NCBI RefSeq assembly: GCF_001400735.1
Contig: NZ_LJPW01000064.1
Location: forward strand, 62,001 to 126,000
DNA: 64,000 bases
Source of the DNA: Pseudomonas caricapapayae
GTDB taxonomy: Bacteria; Pseudomonadota; Gammaproteobacteria; Pseudomonadales; Pseudomonadaceae
Direction of reading: 5' to 3'
Shown here: piece after piece, positions 27,549 through 35,629 of the stretch
Position numbering within the stretch: position 1 is the first letter of the stretch
Layout: each line of letters opens with the position of its first letter
Position numbers and translations under genes: made by a program
Notes under the pieces: model-generated
Database searches by the model: none
Told to the model about the DNA's origin: nothing
Seen by the model: only the letters and a program-made list of their open reading frames with translations

Positions 27549-28832
27549 TCAAAAACCCAGTCGGTCACGCAGGCTGTAATACCAGGCGCCCAACGCAGTC
27601 AGGGGCGTGCGCAGCATTTGCCCGCCAGGGAACGGGTAGTGCGGCAGGTCGGCAAAGGCATCGAAACGCTCTGCCTGACCGCGCAGCGCTTCAGCCAGCA
27701 CTTTGCCCGCCAGGTGGGTGTAGGTCACACCATGTCCGCTGCAGCCTTGCGAGTAATAGATGTTATCGCCGAGTCTTCCTACCTGAGGCAGACGGGACAG
27801 GGTCAGCAGGAAGTTGCCGGTCCACGCGTAATCGATCTTGACATCCTTGAGCTGGGGAAAGGCCTTGAGCATCTTCGGTCGAATGATGGCTTCGATGTTG
27901 GCCGGATCTCTGGCACCGTAGACCACGCCGCCGCCAAAGATCAGGCGCTTGTCGGCGCTGAGGCGGTAGTAGTCCAGCAGGTAATTGCAATCCTCGACAC
28001 AGTAATCCTGAGGCAGAAGTGCCTTGGCCAGCTCATCGCTCAGCGGCTCTGTGGTGATGACCTGAGTCCCGCAAGGCATAGACTTCGCTGCCAGCTCCGG
28101 GACCAGATTACCCAGATAGGCATTGCCGGCCACAATGATGAATTTCGCGCGGACCTTGCCTTGCGCCGTATGGACCACAGGATTGGCACCACGCTCGATG
28201 CGAATGGCCGCCGACTGTTCGTAAATCGTGCCGCCCAGGGTTTCGACTGCGGCCGCTTCACCCAGTGCCAGATTGAGCGGGTGAATGTGGCCGCCGGTCA
28301 TGTCCAGCAATCCGCCGATGTATTGATCGCAGGCGACGACCTCATTTATCCGCCGTTTGTCCATCAGTTCAAGGCTGGTGTGGCCGTAACGCTCCCACAA
28401 CCGCTGCTGGGCTTCGAGATGCGCCAGTTGCTTGCCGGTCAACGCGGCGAACACGCCTCCATCCTTCAGATCGCACTGAATGCCATAACGGGAAACCCGG
28501 TCGCGGATGATCGATGCACCCTCAAAAGCCATCTGTCCCAGTAATTGTGCCTGGCGTGGCCCTACGGTGCGCTCGATTACATCAATGTCACGACTGTAGC
28601 TGTTGACGATCTGCCCGCCATTGCGCCCCGACGCGCCAAAGCCGACTCTGGCGGCTTCCAGCACCGTGACCCGAAATCCGTTCTCCAGCAGGAACAGAGC
28701 GCTGGACAGGCCTGTATAGCCAGCCCCGATGACACACACGTCGGTTTCGACTTCACCCTGCAACGCCGGACGCTGCGGGGCGGGATTGGCCGAAGCTGCG
28801 TAATAGGATTGAGGGTAGGGCGTGTTAGCCAT
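27549..28832 (-). CDS. FAD-dependent oxidoreductase, gamma-glutamylputrescine oxidase (PuuB/OrdL)-like
   Basis: A 427-residue DAO-family flavoprotein. The FAD site starts DVCVIGAGYTGLSSALFLLENG, followed by the GASGRNGGQIVNSYS motif typical of PuuB/OrdL enzymes. The C-terminal SQGCSGHGVTYTHLAGKVLAEAL contacts the flavin. Relatives oxidise gamma-glutamylputrescine or other secondary amines, producing an aldehyde and peroxide. The N-terminal YPQSYYAAS stretch is also usual for the group. It stands alone, with no puuA or puuD next to it, so the amine substrate is inferred from family likeness. Confidence 0.87.
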   Translation of the reverse strand: MANTPYPQSYYAASANPAPQRPALQGEVETDVCVIGAGYTGLSSALFLLENGFRVTVLEAARVGFGASGRNGGQIVNSYSRDIDVIERTVGPRQAQLLGQMAFEGASIIRDRVSRYGIQCDLKDGGVFAALTGKQLAHLEAQQRLWERYGHTSLELMDKRRINEVVACDQYIGGLLDMTGGHIHPLNLALGEAAAVETLGGTIYEQSAAIRIERGANPVVHTAQGKVRAKFIIVAGNAYLGNLVPELAAKSMPCGTQVITTEPLSDELAKALLPQDYCVEDCNYLLDYYRLSADKRLIFGGGVVYGARDPANIEAIIRPKMLKAFPQLKDVKIDYAWTGNFLLTLSRLPQVGRLGDNIYYSQGCSGHGVTYTHLAGKVLAEALRGQAERFDAFADLPHYPFPGGQMLRTPLTALGAWYYSLRDRLGF

Positions 28833-28972
28833 CCTGAGACTCCGTTTAATATTCTTGACGATTGCGCCGATCCTACCCGAGATACAAAGGCTCTGCCAGC
28901 AACAGACAAAAGAGTCATTCCTTGCAAGCTGGCAAAAAACGCTTTAATTCATAGGGTTAGCAAAAAAACCGA

Positions 28973-29000
28973 TTGACACGTAGGTGGATATCCGTAGAAT
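28973..29000 (+). promoter_or_regulatory. Sigma-70 promoter of the first tRNA-Val gene
   Basis: TTGACA at 28973-28978 and TAGAAT at 28995-29000 are separated by 16 bases. The tRNA begins 14 bases after the -10 element. The same arrangement occurs before the second copy. Confidence 0.85.
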
Positions 29001-29013
29001 GCCGACCCACAGC

Positions 29014-29090
29014 AGGCACGTAGCTCAGTTGGTTAGAGCACCACCTTGACATGGTGGGGGTCGTTGGTTCGAGTCCAATCGCGCCTACCA
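29014..29090 (+). tRNA. tRNA-Val (anticodon GAC)
   Basis: A 77-base cloverleaf with encoded CCA. The anticodon arm CCACC-TTGACAT-GGTGG gives GAC, the D arm is GCTCAGTTGGTTAGAGC and the T arm has GGTTCGAGTCC. The acceptor stem AGGCACG/CGCGCCT has one A-C mismatch at the fifth pair. A sigma-70 promoter precedes it and a terminator follows. Confidence 0.97.
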
Positions 29091-29118
29091 GAAAAAATCC
29101 GCTCTGCTGGGCGGTAAG

Positions 29119-29150
29119 AAAAGGGTCAGCCGAAAGGTTGGCCCTTTTTT
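29119..29150 (+). terminator. Terminator after the first tRNA-Val
   Basis: AAGGGTCAGCC and GGTTGGCCCTT flank a GAAA loop and are followed by T residues. The transcript of the first copy probably ends here, which makes the two tRNAs independent units. Confidence 0.85.
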
Positions 29151-29216
29151 GTTGTTTTCAGTGACGTCATTGCGGCAAAAAATTCACGTATTCAGAGAGT
29201 TACTGCAAAAAAGAAT

Positions 29217-29244
29217 TTGACAGGTATTCGAATATCCGTAGAAT
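29217..29244 (+). promoter_or_regulatory. Sigma-70 promoter of the second tRNA-Val gene
   Basis: TTGACA at 29217-29222 and TAGAAT at 29239-29244 have a 16-base spacer, as at the first copy, although the spacer sequence itself differs in its first half. Confidence 0.85.
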
Positions 29245-29257
29245 GCCGACCCACAGC

Positions 29258-29334
29258 AGGCACGTAGCTCAGTTGGTTAGAGCACCACCTTGACATGGTG
29301 GGGGTCGTTGGTTCGAGTCCAATCGCGCCTACCA
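29258..29334 (+). tRNA. tRNA-Val (anticodon GAC), second copy
   Basis: Identical over all 77 bases to the copy at 29014-29090, including the A-C mismatch in the acceptor stem. It has its own promoter and terminator. Confidence 0.97.
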
Positions 29335-29362
29335 GACAAAATCCGCTCTGCTGGGCGGTAAG

Positions 29363-29395
29363 AAAAGGGTCAACCGAGAGGTTGACCCTTTTTTG
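29363..29395 (+). terminator. Terminator after the second tRNA-Val
   Basis: AAAGGGTCAACC and GGTTGACCCTT flank a GAGA loop and are followed by T residues. It differs from the first terminator by compensating base changes in the stem, so the hairpin is under selection. Confidence 0.88.
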
Positions 29396-29426
29396 TTGTG
29401 CCTGCCTTACCCTTCGCCAGTGCCAG

Positions 29427-29458
29427 CTCTCATGCCAATGCGAGCGTTGGCATGAGAG
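29427..29458. repeat. REP-like single hairpin
   Basis: CTCTCATGCCAA pairs perfectly with TTGGCATGAGAG around an eight-base centre (TGCGAGCG, which can pair further). It resembles the TGCCAATG unit of the cluster at 22823. It sits 12 bases beyond the end of the minus-strand reductase gene and could end or stabilise its mRNA. Confidence 0.6.
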
Positions 29459-29469
29459 GGCAGGCAGCT

Positions 29470-30531
29470 TCAGGGGATCAGGCGATCCCTGCGCAGCTTG
29501 TCAAACACGTCGAAGAACGCATCGTCACTGGCCTGAAACGCAGTAAAGCCCAGCTTGCGGCTTTTCGACATGTCGGTGACCACCTCAATGGGACGCCCAA
29601 GATCGGCATCGCTGTGCCACGGCGAAATCAGGCGGTTGATATCACTTTCCTTGAGCTGATGCTCGCGGACAATATCAGTCCAGACAGCCTGATCGTTGGC
29701 CATCTGCGTTTCCAGCGGAGCAGGCTGGTCCGGGAAGGCGGCTGGTTGCAGGCCGAAGTATTCAGCAATCTGCCCCCACATCCAGCTCCAGCGGAAGACG
29801 TCGCCATTGGTAATGTTGAACGCCTGATTGGCCGCTGCAGGTGTTGTCGCAGCCCACAGTTGCTGATGGGCCAACTGGCGTGCATCGGTCATGTCGGTAA
29901 GGCTGTCCCACTGCACACGCGAGCCAGGGAATACGAAAGGCCGTCCGGTTGCCTTGCAGATCGAGGCGTACACGGCGAGGGTGGTCGCCATGTTCATTGC
30001 GTTGCCGACCGCTACACCGGTTACAGTGTGCGGACGATGAACGCTCCAGGTAAAACCGTCCTTGTCAGCGGCAGCGAAGACCTCGTCTTCCTGCGCATAG
30101 TAGAAGTTCTCGATGTCCAGGCGCGCTTGCGTCTCCCGGAACGGCGTCTGGGGCAGGGTGCCTTTGCCGTAGGCCTCGAACGGGCCGAGGTAATGCTTCA
30201 GCCCTGTAACCAGCGCTACATGCTGCACGCTGCCAGCGGGGCGCACGGCGTCCAGCACATTGCGCACCATCGCAGCATTGACGCGGATATTTTCCGCCTC
30301 AGTGGCCTGACGCGACCATGTGGTGATGAAAACGTGGGTGGGTTTCAAATCAGCCAGGGCCGCACTGACGGACTCCCGGTTCTGCAGGTCTGCAGCCACC
30401 GGGATCACGCCGGGCCGCGCTGATGGGCTGCGGGAGAGAGCGGCAACCTGCCAATCGTTTTCCAGTAACAACTGTGTGATTGCACTGCCGACAATGCCAC
30501 TTGCGCCAACAACCAGGGCGGTCTGAGTCAT
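29470..30531 (-). CDS. PRISE-type SDR (progesterone 5-beta-reductase/iridoid synthase-like)
   Basis: A 353-residue extended SDR. The NADP motif is VVGASGIVGSAI, followed by VTGLKHYLGPFEAYGKGTLPQTPFRE and the ENFYYAQED motif with the conserved tyrosine, which together define the PRISE family. The C-terminal SRKLGFTAFQASDDAFFDVFDKLR is also typical. PRISE enzymes reduce activated C=C bonds of enones with NADPH. Bacterial substrates are largely unknown. It is monocistronic, with a hairpin beyond its stop. Confidence 0.88.
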   Translation of the reverse strand: MTQTALVVGASGIVGSAITQLLLENDWQVAALSRSPSARPGVIPVAADLQNRESVSAALADLKPTHVFITTWSRQATEAENIRVNAAMVRNVLDAVRPAGSVQHVALVTGLKHYLGPFEAYGKGTLPQTPFRETQARLDIENFYYAQEDEVFAAADKDGFTWSVHRPHTVTGVAVGNAMNMATTLAVYASICKATGRPFVFPGSRVQWDSLTDMTDARQLAHQQLWAATTPAAANQAFNITNGDVFRWSWMWGQIAEYFGLQPAAFPDQPAPLETQMANDQAVWTDIVREHQLKESDINRLISPWHSDADLGRPIEVVTDMSKSRKLGFTAFQASDDAFFDVFDKLRRDRLIP

Positions 30532-30656
30532 GGGGATCTCCTGAGACGGGGGTGAAAGTAATGAACCGTCTGCTGTTTCAGAACAGCATCAGGCCATACC
30601 GTTCAACCCGATCGTCCTGATCACGTTGTTGCATGACTCCCTGCGCCTGGCATTTC

Positions 30657-31019
30657 TCAGGACCTTTGGGCGTATGACTTGACGATGGTCTTGGTCGCGC
30701 TGCTGGCTTTAAGGTCGGCGAGCTTTTCCGGCGCAATCCACTTGCAAGCGGCAATCTCGTTTTGTGGCGACGGCTCGCTTGAATCCGGAACCTGCGTTGT
30801 AAACACGTAATGGGCGACCTGATCCTTTTCGTACACCGCGAGGTATAGCAGATCGAGGTTCTCCAGCCCCGTCTCCTCGCAGAGTTCACGCATTGCAGCC
30901 TGCGCAGGAGTTTCCCCGGCTTCGATCTTGCCTCCTGGCAGCGCCCAGCGGGACTTGGGTTTGCGCACGTAGAGGACCTGGCCGTCACGTTTGCAGATGA
31001 CTGTCGCTCGTTGTTTCAT
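30657..31019 (-). CDS. Nudix hydrolase
   Basis: A 120-residue protein that is almost entirely one Nudix domain. The box GGKIEAGETPAQAAMRELCEETGL fits Gx5Ex7REUxEExGU. It hydrolyses a nucleoside diphosphate derivative; the small size and KRDGQVLYVRKPKSRWALPGG start suggest a MutT/diadenosine-type enzyme, but the substrate is open. The ATG at 31019 gives MKQRATVICKRDG; the extension to 31064 has no ribosome site. Confidence 0.88.
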   Translation of the reverse strand: MKQRATVICKRDGQVLYVRKPKSRWALPGGKIEAGETPAQAAMRELCEETGLENLDLLYLAVYEKDQVAHYVFTTQVPDSSEPSPQNEIAACKWIAPEKLADLKASSATKTIVKSYAQRS

Positions 31020-31601
31020 GATTCGTTCACCTGTTAAAACGTCCGTTGACATGAGTATCTGCAAGGACTTCGTGAACTTGAGACTCAGGGGCAGTCAGCA
31101 ATAGTCACTAAAATGTAATAAATAGTTCATTTTTGCGACCGCGACAATCAGGCAGCGCCGTGAAGCGGCATGAGCGAGTCGCAAATGCAGACGTCGTGTT
31201 GGGGCCGACGCTTCGAGTGAGTATGGACATCAGTGGGCGATTGCCAGTCATCGGTTCAGGTATTACGACGTACGGCGTGTTTTCGTAGGTACAGCGCTCC
31301 GCTGCCACCAGGCAGGCCAGACGCATTCAGGCTGCATCGTGCAGTGTTTGGGCCAGCAGGTAATCGTCATTTCCACGACGAAACCGATGCTGTATTCGGC
31401 GCAGAAATCCGGCAGGTCCTGAGTCTCCTGATGCCTTTGATCCGTGACCGGCAGACCAGGCGCAAGAGGGCGCAAGTGGTACCTATAAATAAATGTATAG
31501 ATGCATTACGCATCCTAATCGCAAAACGCCATCTCTCGATTGACGCTAAGCCAACGCGTCGTGATTAATAGCTTCAACGCTATCCACGAGAGTTCGCCGC
31601 C
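31020..31601. other. Intergenic region without a convincing gene
   Basis: This 580-base stretch between the Nudix and dctP genes has only short overlapping frames on both strands with no ribosome site or recognisable domain. It may hold a decayed gene. A small palindrome-like element (GATGCATTACGCATC, about 31500-31514) lies about 90 bases before dctP and could be a regulator site. Confidence 0.5.
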
Positions 31602-32594
31602 ATGCTCAGATTCCTGTCTCGTAAAACCGCTGTTCTCCAGGCCTGTGCCGGGCTGGCTTTGCTCCTCGGCAGCCACCTGGCGATGGCTGGGCAGACCCTG
31701 CGTCTGGCTCATGCTTCCAGCTCCAGCAGCCTGATCAACCAGGCGATGACGCGTTTTGCGGCAGAGGTCAGCGCCGAGACCAAAGGCGAATTGAACGTAC
31801 AGATCTACCCCGACGGCCAATTGGGTGATGAAGCGCCTATTGTCGACTCGGTCGGTGCCGGTGCGATCGATATCGGCCTGGGCGGATCAACGGACGGTAT
31901 CGACCCAAGGCTCAATGCCTTGTCGCTACCGTTTCTGTTCGAAGACTCGGTCGCCGTGCATGCCTACCTCGATAGCGAGGCGGGCAAGAAATTCCTGAGC
32001 ATGGGCCAGGATCATGGCTTCGTCATGCTTTCAGCACTGGACTCGGGCTTTCGCCAGTTCGCCAACAGCAAGCACCCGATACTTCAGCCAGCGGACCTCA
32101 GTGGCCTGAAAATACGCACGCCGCCCAATCCGGTGATCCTCGCTACCATCAAGCAACTGGGTGGCCTGGGGCAATCGATTCCATTCGGAGAGGTCTACAC
32201 CTCACTGCAATCCGGTGTAGTGGACGGAGTAGAGCCCGAACTGCGCGATTTTTACGATCAGAAGTGGTACGAGGTCGCCAGGTACGTTTCGCTGTCGAAT
32301 TACGTGTGGTCGGCAAACTTCTGGTTCATCAACAAGGACAAGTATGAAAGCCTGAGTGAAACGGACCGGGCTGCCCTGGACAAGGCTGTCGTGACTACCA
32401 CTGCCTGGTATCGATCTCAACTGGAGGCGGTGTACAGCAAGATTCAGCAGGAAATGCAGGGCAAAGGCGTGAAGTTCAACGACGTCAATCCCCGGCCATT
32501 CCGCGAGTTGAGCAATCCGGTGTACGCGCAGTTCGGCAAGGTATGGGGTGAGGATTTCGTCAACCAGTTGCGACGCGACGCTCAAGGCGAGTGA
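31602..32594 (+). CDS. dctP: TRAP transporter substrate-binding protein DctP
   Basis: A 330-residue periplasmic binding protein. It has a signal peptide (cleaved near AMA-GQ), then LRLAHASSSSSLINQAMTRFAAEV. The conserved arginine that pairs with a substrate carboxylate is in LKIRTPPNPV. The TRAP-type SIPFGEVYTSLQSGVVDGVEPE segment is clear. It binds an organic acid and delivers it to the membrane subunits encoded next. The following aminotransferase suggests an amino or keto acid, but the ligand is not shown. Confidence 0.92.
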   Translation: MLRFLSRKTAVLQACAGLALLLGSHLAMAGQTLRLAHASSSSSLINQAMTRFAAEVSAETKGELNVQIYPDGQLGDEAPIVDSVGAGAIDIGLGGSTDGIDPRLNALSLPFLFEDSVAVHAYLDSEAGKKFLSMGQDHGFVMLSALDSGFRQFANSKHPILQPADLSGLKIRTPPNPVILATIKQLGGLGQSIPFGEVYTSLQSGVVDGVEPELRDFYDQKWYEVARYVSLSNYVWSANFWFINKDKYESLSETDRAALDKAVVTTTAWYRSQLEAVYSKIQQEMQGKGVKFNDVNPRPFRELSNPVYAQFGKVWGEDFVNQLRRDAQGE

Positions 32595-32599
32595 CGGCC

Positions 32600-33094
32600 A
32601 TGTCTATCAGCCCACATCCGGATCAACCGCCCAGCAGTCGGGCTGAGCGTTGCCTTGCCGTGTTCGGCTCGCTGATGTTTGGCGTCACCTTCCTGGCCAT
32701 ACTCGCAGGAGTGTTCTCCCGTTACTTCAATCTGCATGGCTTTGAGTGGTCATTTGAAATAGCCACCATCGGCTTTATCTGGGTGACATTCATCGGTGCA
32801 GTCATCGCCGAACTCAGGCACGAAAACGTGCGATTCCAGGGGTTGGTGAGCATGTTGCCCGCGCCCCTGCAAAGAGCACTCGATGCCTTCGCCAGCGTTG
32901 CCTTGCTGGGTATCAGCGTATGGCTGTTGAGCAGCGGTGCCGCGTTCATTTCTCGTTCCGGCTGGATGCCGACCCCGGTCTTGCGCTGGCCTGCCGGGCT
33001 GAGTTCACTGGCGCTGATCAGCGCTGCCGCGATGCTTGCGTTACTGGCCGTGGTTCGTCTGGCACGCCTGATTCGCAAGGGAGTACGCCCATGA
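32600..33094 (+). CDS. dctQ: TRAP transporter small membrane subunit DctQ
   Basis: A 164-residue membrane protein with four predicted segments and the DctQ core FEWSFEIATIGFIWVTFIGAVIAELRHENVRF. The ATG at 32600 has AAGGCGAG upstream; a GTG at 32591 would overlap the dctP stop. Its own stop overlaps the dctM start by four bases. It joins DctM to form the sodium-driven importer. Confidence 0.9.
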   Translation: MSISPHPDQPPSSRAERCLAVFGSLMFGVTFLAILAGVFSRYFNLHGFEWSFEIATIGFIWVTFIGAVIAELRHENVRFQGLVSMLPAPLQRALDAFASVALLGISVWLLSSGAAFISRSGWMPTPVLRWPAGLSSLALISAAAMLALLAVVRLARLIRKGVRP

Positions 33095-34377
33095 CCGTGC
33101 TGATTCTTTTTCTGGCGTTCTTCTGTTTGTTGATGGCGGGTTTGCCCGTCGTCTGGGCAATGGCTGGTGGCAGCATCGCGGCCTTGTTATGGGGCGATCT
33201 GCACATGCCGCTGGCCTGGCTTGCCCAGCAAACACTACGCGGTGCCGACTCGTCTACCCTGGCCTCGATACCGCTGTTTCTGCTGGCGGGCGAGCTGATG
33301 AACCGTGGCGGCCTTACGTTGCGCATCATGCGGGTAGCAGAACACTGCTTCGGGCGTTTGCGTGGAGGTCTCGGGCTGGTCAACGTGGCTACCGCGTTCG
33401 TCTATGGCGGTCTGACCGGATCAGCCACCGCCGATACCGGTACTGTCGCCAAGGTCATGATTCCGGTGATGGAAGCGCGCGGCTACCCACGAGCCTTTGC
33501 CGCCGCTGTCACCGCAGCCTCTGGCACGCTGGGCATCATCGTTCCGCCAAGCGTTATTCTGATCATGTTTGGTGTACTCACCAATACGTCCATCGGCGGC
33601 CTGTTCATGGCTGGCGTGATCCCGGGCCTGATGCTGGCGGCGGTGTTTATGGTTACTGCCTACGTAGTAGGCGTTCGCGAGGGTTTTCCAAAGGCCGAGG
33701 GAAAGATGGACTGGGGCCTTTTCCTGCGCGACACCTGTGGCGCGTTACCCGCAATGCTGATGCCGTTCATGGTACTCGGCTCGATAGTCACCGGCTTTGC
33801 CACGGCCACCGAGGCGGCTTCCCTGTCGGTACTCTACGCGATGTTCGTCGGCACTGTGATTTATCGGCAACTGGGCTGGCGCGACGTTTTCCCGGCCGTG
33901 ACCGAAGCGGTGACCACCACCGGGTCAGTCATGATCATCATGGCGGTGGCCATGCCGTTTGGCTGGATCCTGACGTTTGAATTGGTGCCGCATACCGTGG
34001 CTACCTGGATCGTGGGGCTGCATACCGGTCCGCTAGTCACCATATTGCTGGTGATTCTGGTACTCAAAGTGGTCGGGTTCTGGCTGGACCTGGGACCGGC
34101 AATGATCATCCTGGCACCCATTCTGGTCCCCGTCGCCAAGGCAGCAGGCTTCGAGCCTTTCCAGATAGGCCTGATCTTCACCATGACCCTGGGTTGGGGG
34201 CTGTTCACTCCGCCCATCGGTACCAACATCTTTGTGGTGTGCAACGTCGGTCGTATCGACATCGGTGCCGTTTCACGACGATTGATACCGTTCTGGATTG
34301 CAACGGCGTTTGCCATCGCCTTGCTCGTGTTTTTCCCGAACCTGACGCAATGGTTGCCCCGCGTCATGGGCTATTGA
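33091..34377 (+). CDS. dctM: TRAP transporter large membrane subunit DctM
   Basis: A 428-residue permease with about twelve hydrophobic segments. Typical DctM sequences include GGLTGSATADTGTVAKVMIPVM, AASGTLGIIVPPSVILIMFG and GWGLFTPPIGTNIFVVCNVG. The ATG at 33091 overlaps the dctQ stop, so translation is coupled. It uses a sodium gradient to move the DctP ligand into the cell. The aminotransferase gene starts 25 bases after its stop and is probably in the same operon. Confidence 0.93.
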   Translation: MTVLILFLAFFCLLMAGLPVVWAMAGGSIAALLWGDLHMPLAWLAQQTLRGADSSTLASIPLFLLAGELMNRGGLTLRIMRVAEHCFGRLRGGLGLVNVATAFVYGGLTGSATADTGTVAKVMIPVMEARGYPRAFAAAVTAASGTLGIIVPPSVILIMFGVLTNTSIGGLFMAGVIPGLMLAAVFMVTAYVVGVREGFPKAEGKMDWGLFLRDTCGALPAMLMPFMVLGSIVTGFATATEAASLSVLYAMFVGTVIYRQLGWRDVFPAVTEAVTTTGSVMIIMAVAMPFGWILTFELVPHTVATWIVGLHTGPLVTILLVILVLKVVGFWLDLGPAMIILAPILVPVAKAAGFEPFQIGLIFTMTLGWGLFTPPIGTNIFVVCNVGRIDIGAVSRRLIPFWIATAFAIALLVFFPNLTQWLPRVMGY

Positions 34378-34402
34378 TCCTTCCCATTTCCTGAGAAAAA
34401 AG

Positions 34403-35629
34403 ATGAAACATTTGATCGGTGGAATTTCCAGCGGTGGCCGCGCTTTGCCCGAAATCGATGGTGAAGCCTTCAGTGTCGTGCGTTCCAGTGGGCCGTGGCT
34501 CTGGGACAGCCACGGTGTGCGTTACGTGGATACAGCGATGGGGTTTGGTGCAACCATGCTCGGGCACGCTCAGGTGGACGTCGTGGCGGCGGCCAGCGCT
34601 GCAATGCTCAATGGCCCGATGCCTTCCTTCGCTCACGTCAACGAGGAGCAGGCGGCGGCTGCATTGGCAACATTCACGGGAGATCTCAGCCAAGTCATAT
34701 TCCTCAACACCGGCAGCGAAGCCGTACACCTGGCCTGCCGGACGGCCCGCATCGCAACGGGACGGCAGCGCATCGTCAAGTTCGCCGCCGGCTATGACGG
34801 CTGGTACGACTCTGTAGCCTTTGGCAATGCCGGACACGCCTCGGCATTGATGAACGCTTCGCTGCGTCCTGAAAAGGATGGCGTGCTGCTATTGCGTTAC
34901 AACGATTTTGAGGATGCCGAACAGCTGTTTCGCGATTACAGCGACATTGCAGCGCTGGTGGTGGAGCCCGTGCTGGCCAACGCCGGCTGCATCGAGCCTG
35001 CACCAGGGTATTTGAAGCACCTCAGCGATCTGGCTCATCGCAATGGTGCACTGGTTATCCTGGATGAAGTGTTGATGGGGTTGCGCCTGTGCCCCGGGCT
35101 GTCCGGTACGCTGCTGGGTGCCGAGCCTGATCTGGCGACAGTCGGCAAGGCAATCGGCAGTGGGATTCCGGTCGCGGCTCTGGTCGGTAAACCCGAGTAC
35201 ATGAGTCTTTTCGAGCAAGGAAAAATCGTACGCGCCGGCACCTACAGCGGAGCGCCGCCGGCGTGCGCGGCAGTGCTGGCGACCCTCAAGCAATTGGCAA
35301 CAGCCAACTATGCTGCACTGCTGACGCGAGGGGACCGGTTACGCGCCCAACTGGTTGCGGCCTTTGCCAGCAAAGGCATGGCGGTCAGCAGCACCGGCTA
35401 TGGGTCAGTGTTCACGTTATGGCCTTCGGCAGTGCCACCCAGGACCTATGCCGATGCGGCGCAAATGGCAGACAGCGACTGGACGCTCGCACTGCACAAG
35501 GCGCTGCGCCGTGAGCGGGTCATGAGCATGCCATTTGCCTTTGGCCGCACTTACCTGACCTTTGCCCATCAGGAGCACGCGCTGCAAGCGCTGCTTGACG
35601 GCTACAAGGCCGCCATCGCTTCGCTTTGA
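34403..35629 (+). CDS. Class III PLP aminotransferase (glutamate-1-semialdehyde aminomutase-like)
   Basis: A 408-residue class III aminotransferase. It has NTGSEAVHLACRTARIATGR for the cofactor phosphate, the VILDEVLMGLRL aspartate, and the PLP lysine near residue 249 in ATVGKAIGSGIPVAALVG. The overall pattern is close to glutamate-1-semialdehyde aminomutase and beta-amino acid aminotransferases, but a role in heme synthesis is unlikely given its place behind a TRAP importer. It probably removes or moves the amino group of the imported compound. Its end overlaps the convergent LysR gene by 28 bases. Confidence 0.88.
   Translation: MKHLIGGISSGGRALPEIDGEAFSVVRSSGPWLWDSHGVRYVDTAMGFGATMLGHAQVDVVAAASAAMLNGPMPSFAHVNEEQAAAALATFTGDLSQVIFLNTGSEAVHLACRTARIATGRQRIVKFAAGYDGWYDSVAFGNAGHASALMNASLRPEKDGVLLLRYNDFEDAEQLFRDYSDIAALVVEPVLANAGCIEPAPGYLKHLSDLAHRNGALVILDEVLMGLRLCPGLSGTLLGAEPDLATVGKAIGSGIPVAALVGKPEYMSLFEQGKIVRAGTYSGAPPACAAVLATLKQLATANYAALLTRGDRLRAQLVAAFASKGMAVSSTGYGSVFTLWPSAVPPRTYADAAQMADSDWTLALHKALRRERVMSMPFAFGRTYLTFAHQEHALQALLDGYKAAIASL

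Larger units (their letters stand above)
28989..29374 (+). repeat. Tandem duplication of the tRNA-Val unit
   Basis: The segment from the -10 region through the tRNA and its terminator (about 28989-29130) recurs at about 29233-29374, offset by 244 bases. The flanks (ATCCGTAGAATGCCGACCCA upstream and CCGCTCTGCTGGGCGGTAAG downstream) are the same. The sequence between copies (29151-29216) is unique. Confidence 0.9.

Noticed and set aside
27618..28544. Long plus-strand frame opposite the PuuB-like oxidase
   Set aside because: Shadow of a well-supported FAD oxidoreductase.
29014..29334. Possible integration (attachment) site at the tandem tRNA-Val genes
   Set aside because: No integrase, phage gene or displaced tRNA 3' fragment is found nearby; the repeats are full tRNA units.
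31108..31568. Overlapping small frames on both strands (31108-31326, 31263-31475, 31233-31568)
   Set aside because: None has a ribosome site, a domain or consistent codon use; I leave the region as intergenic.
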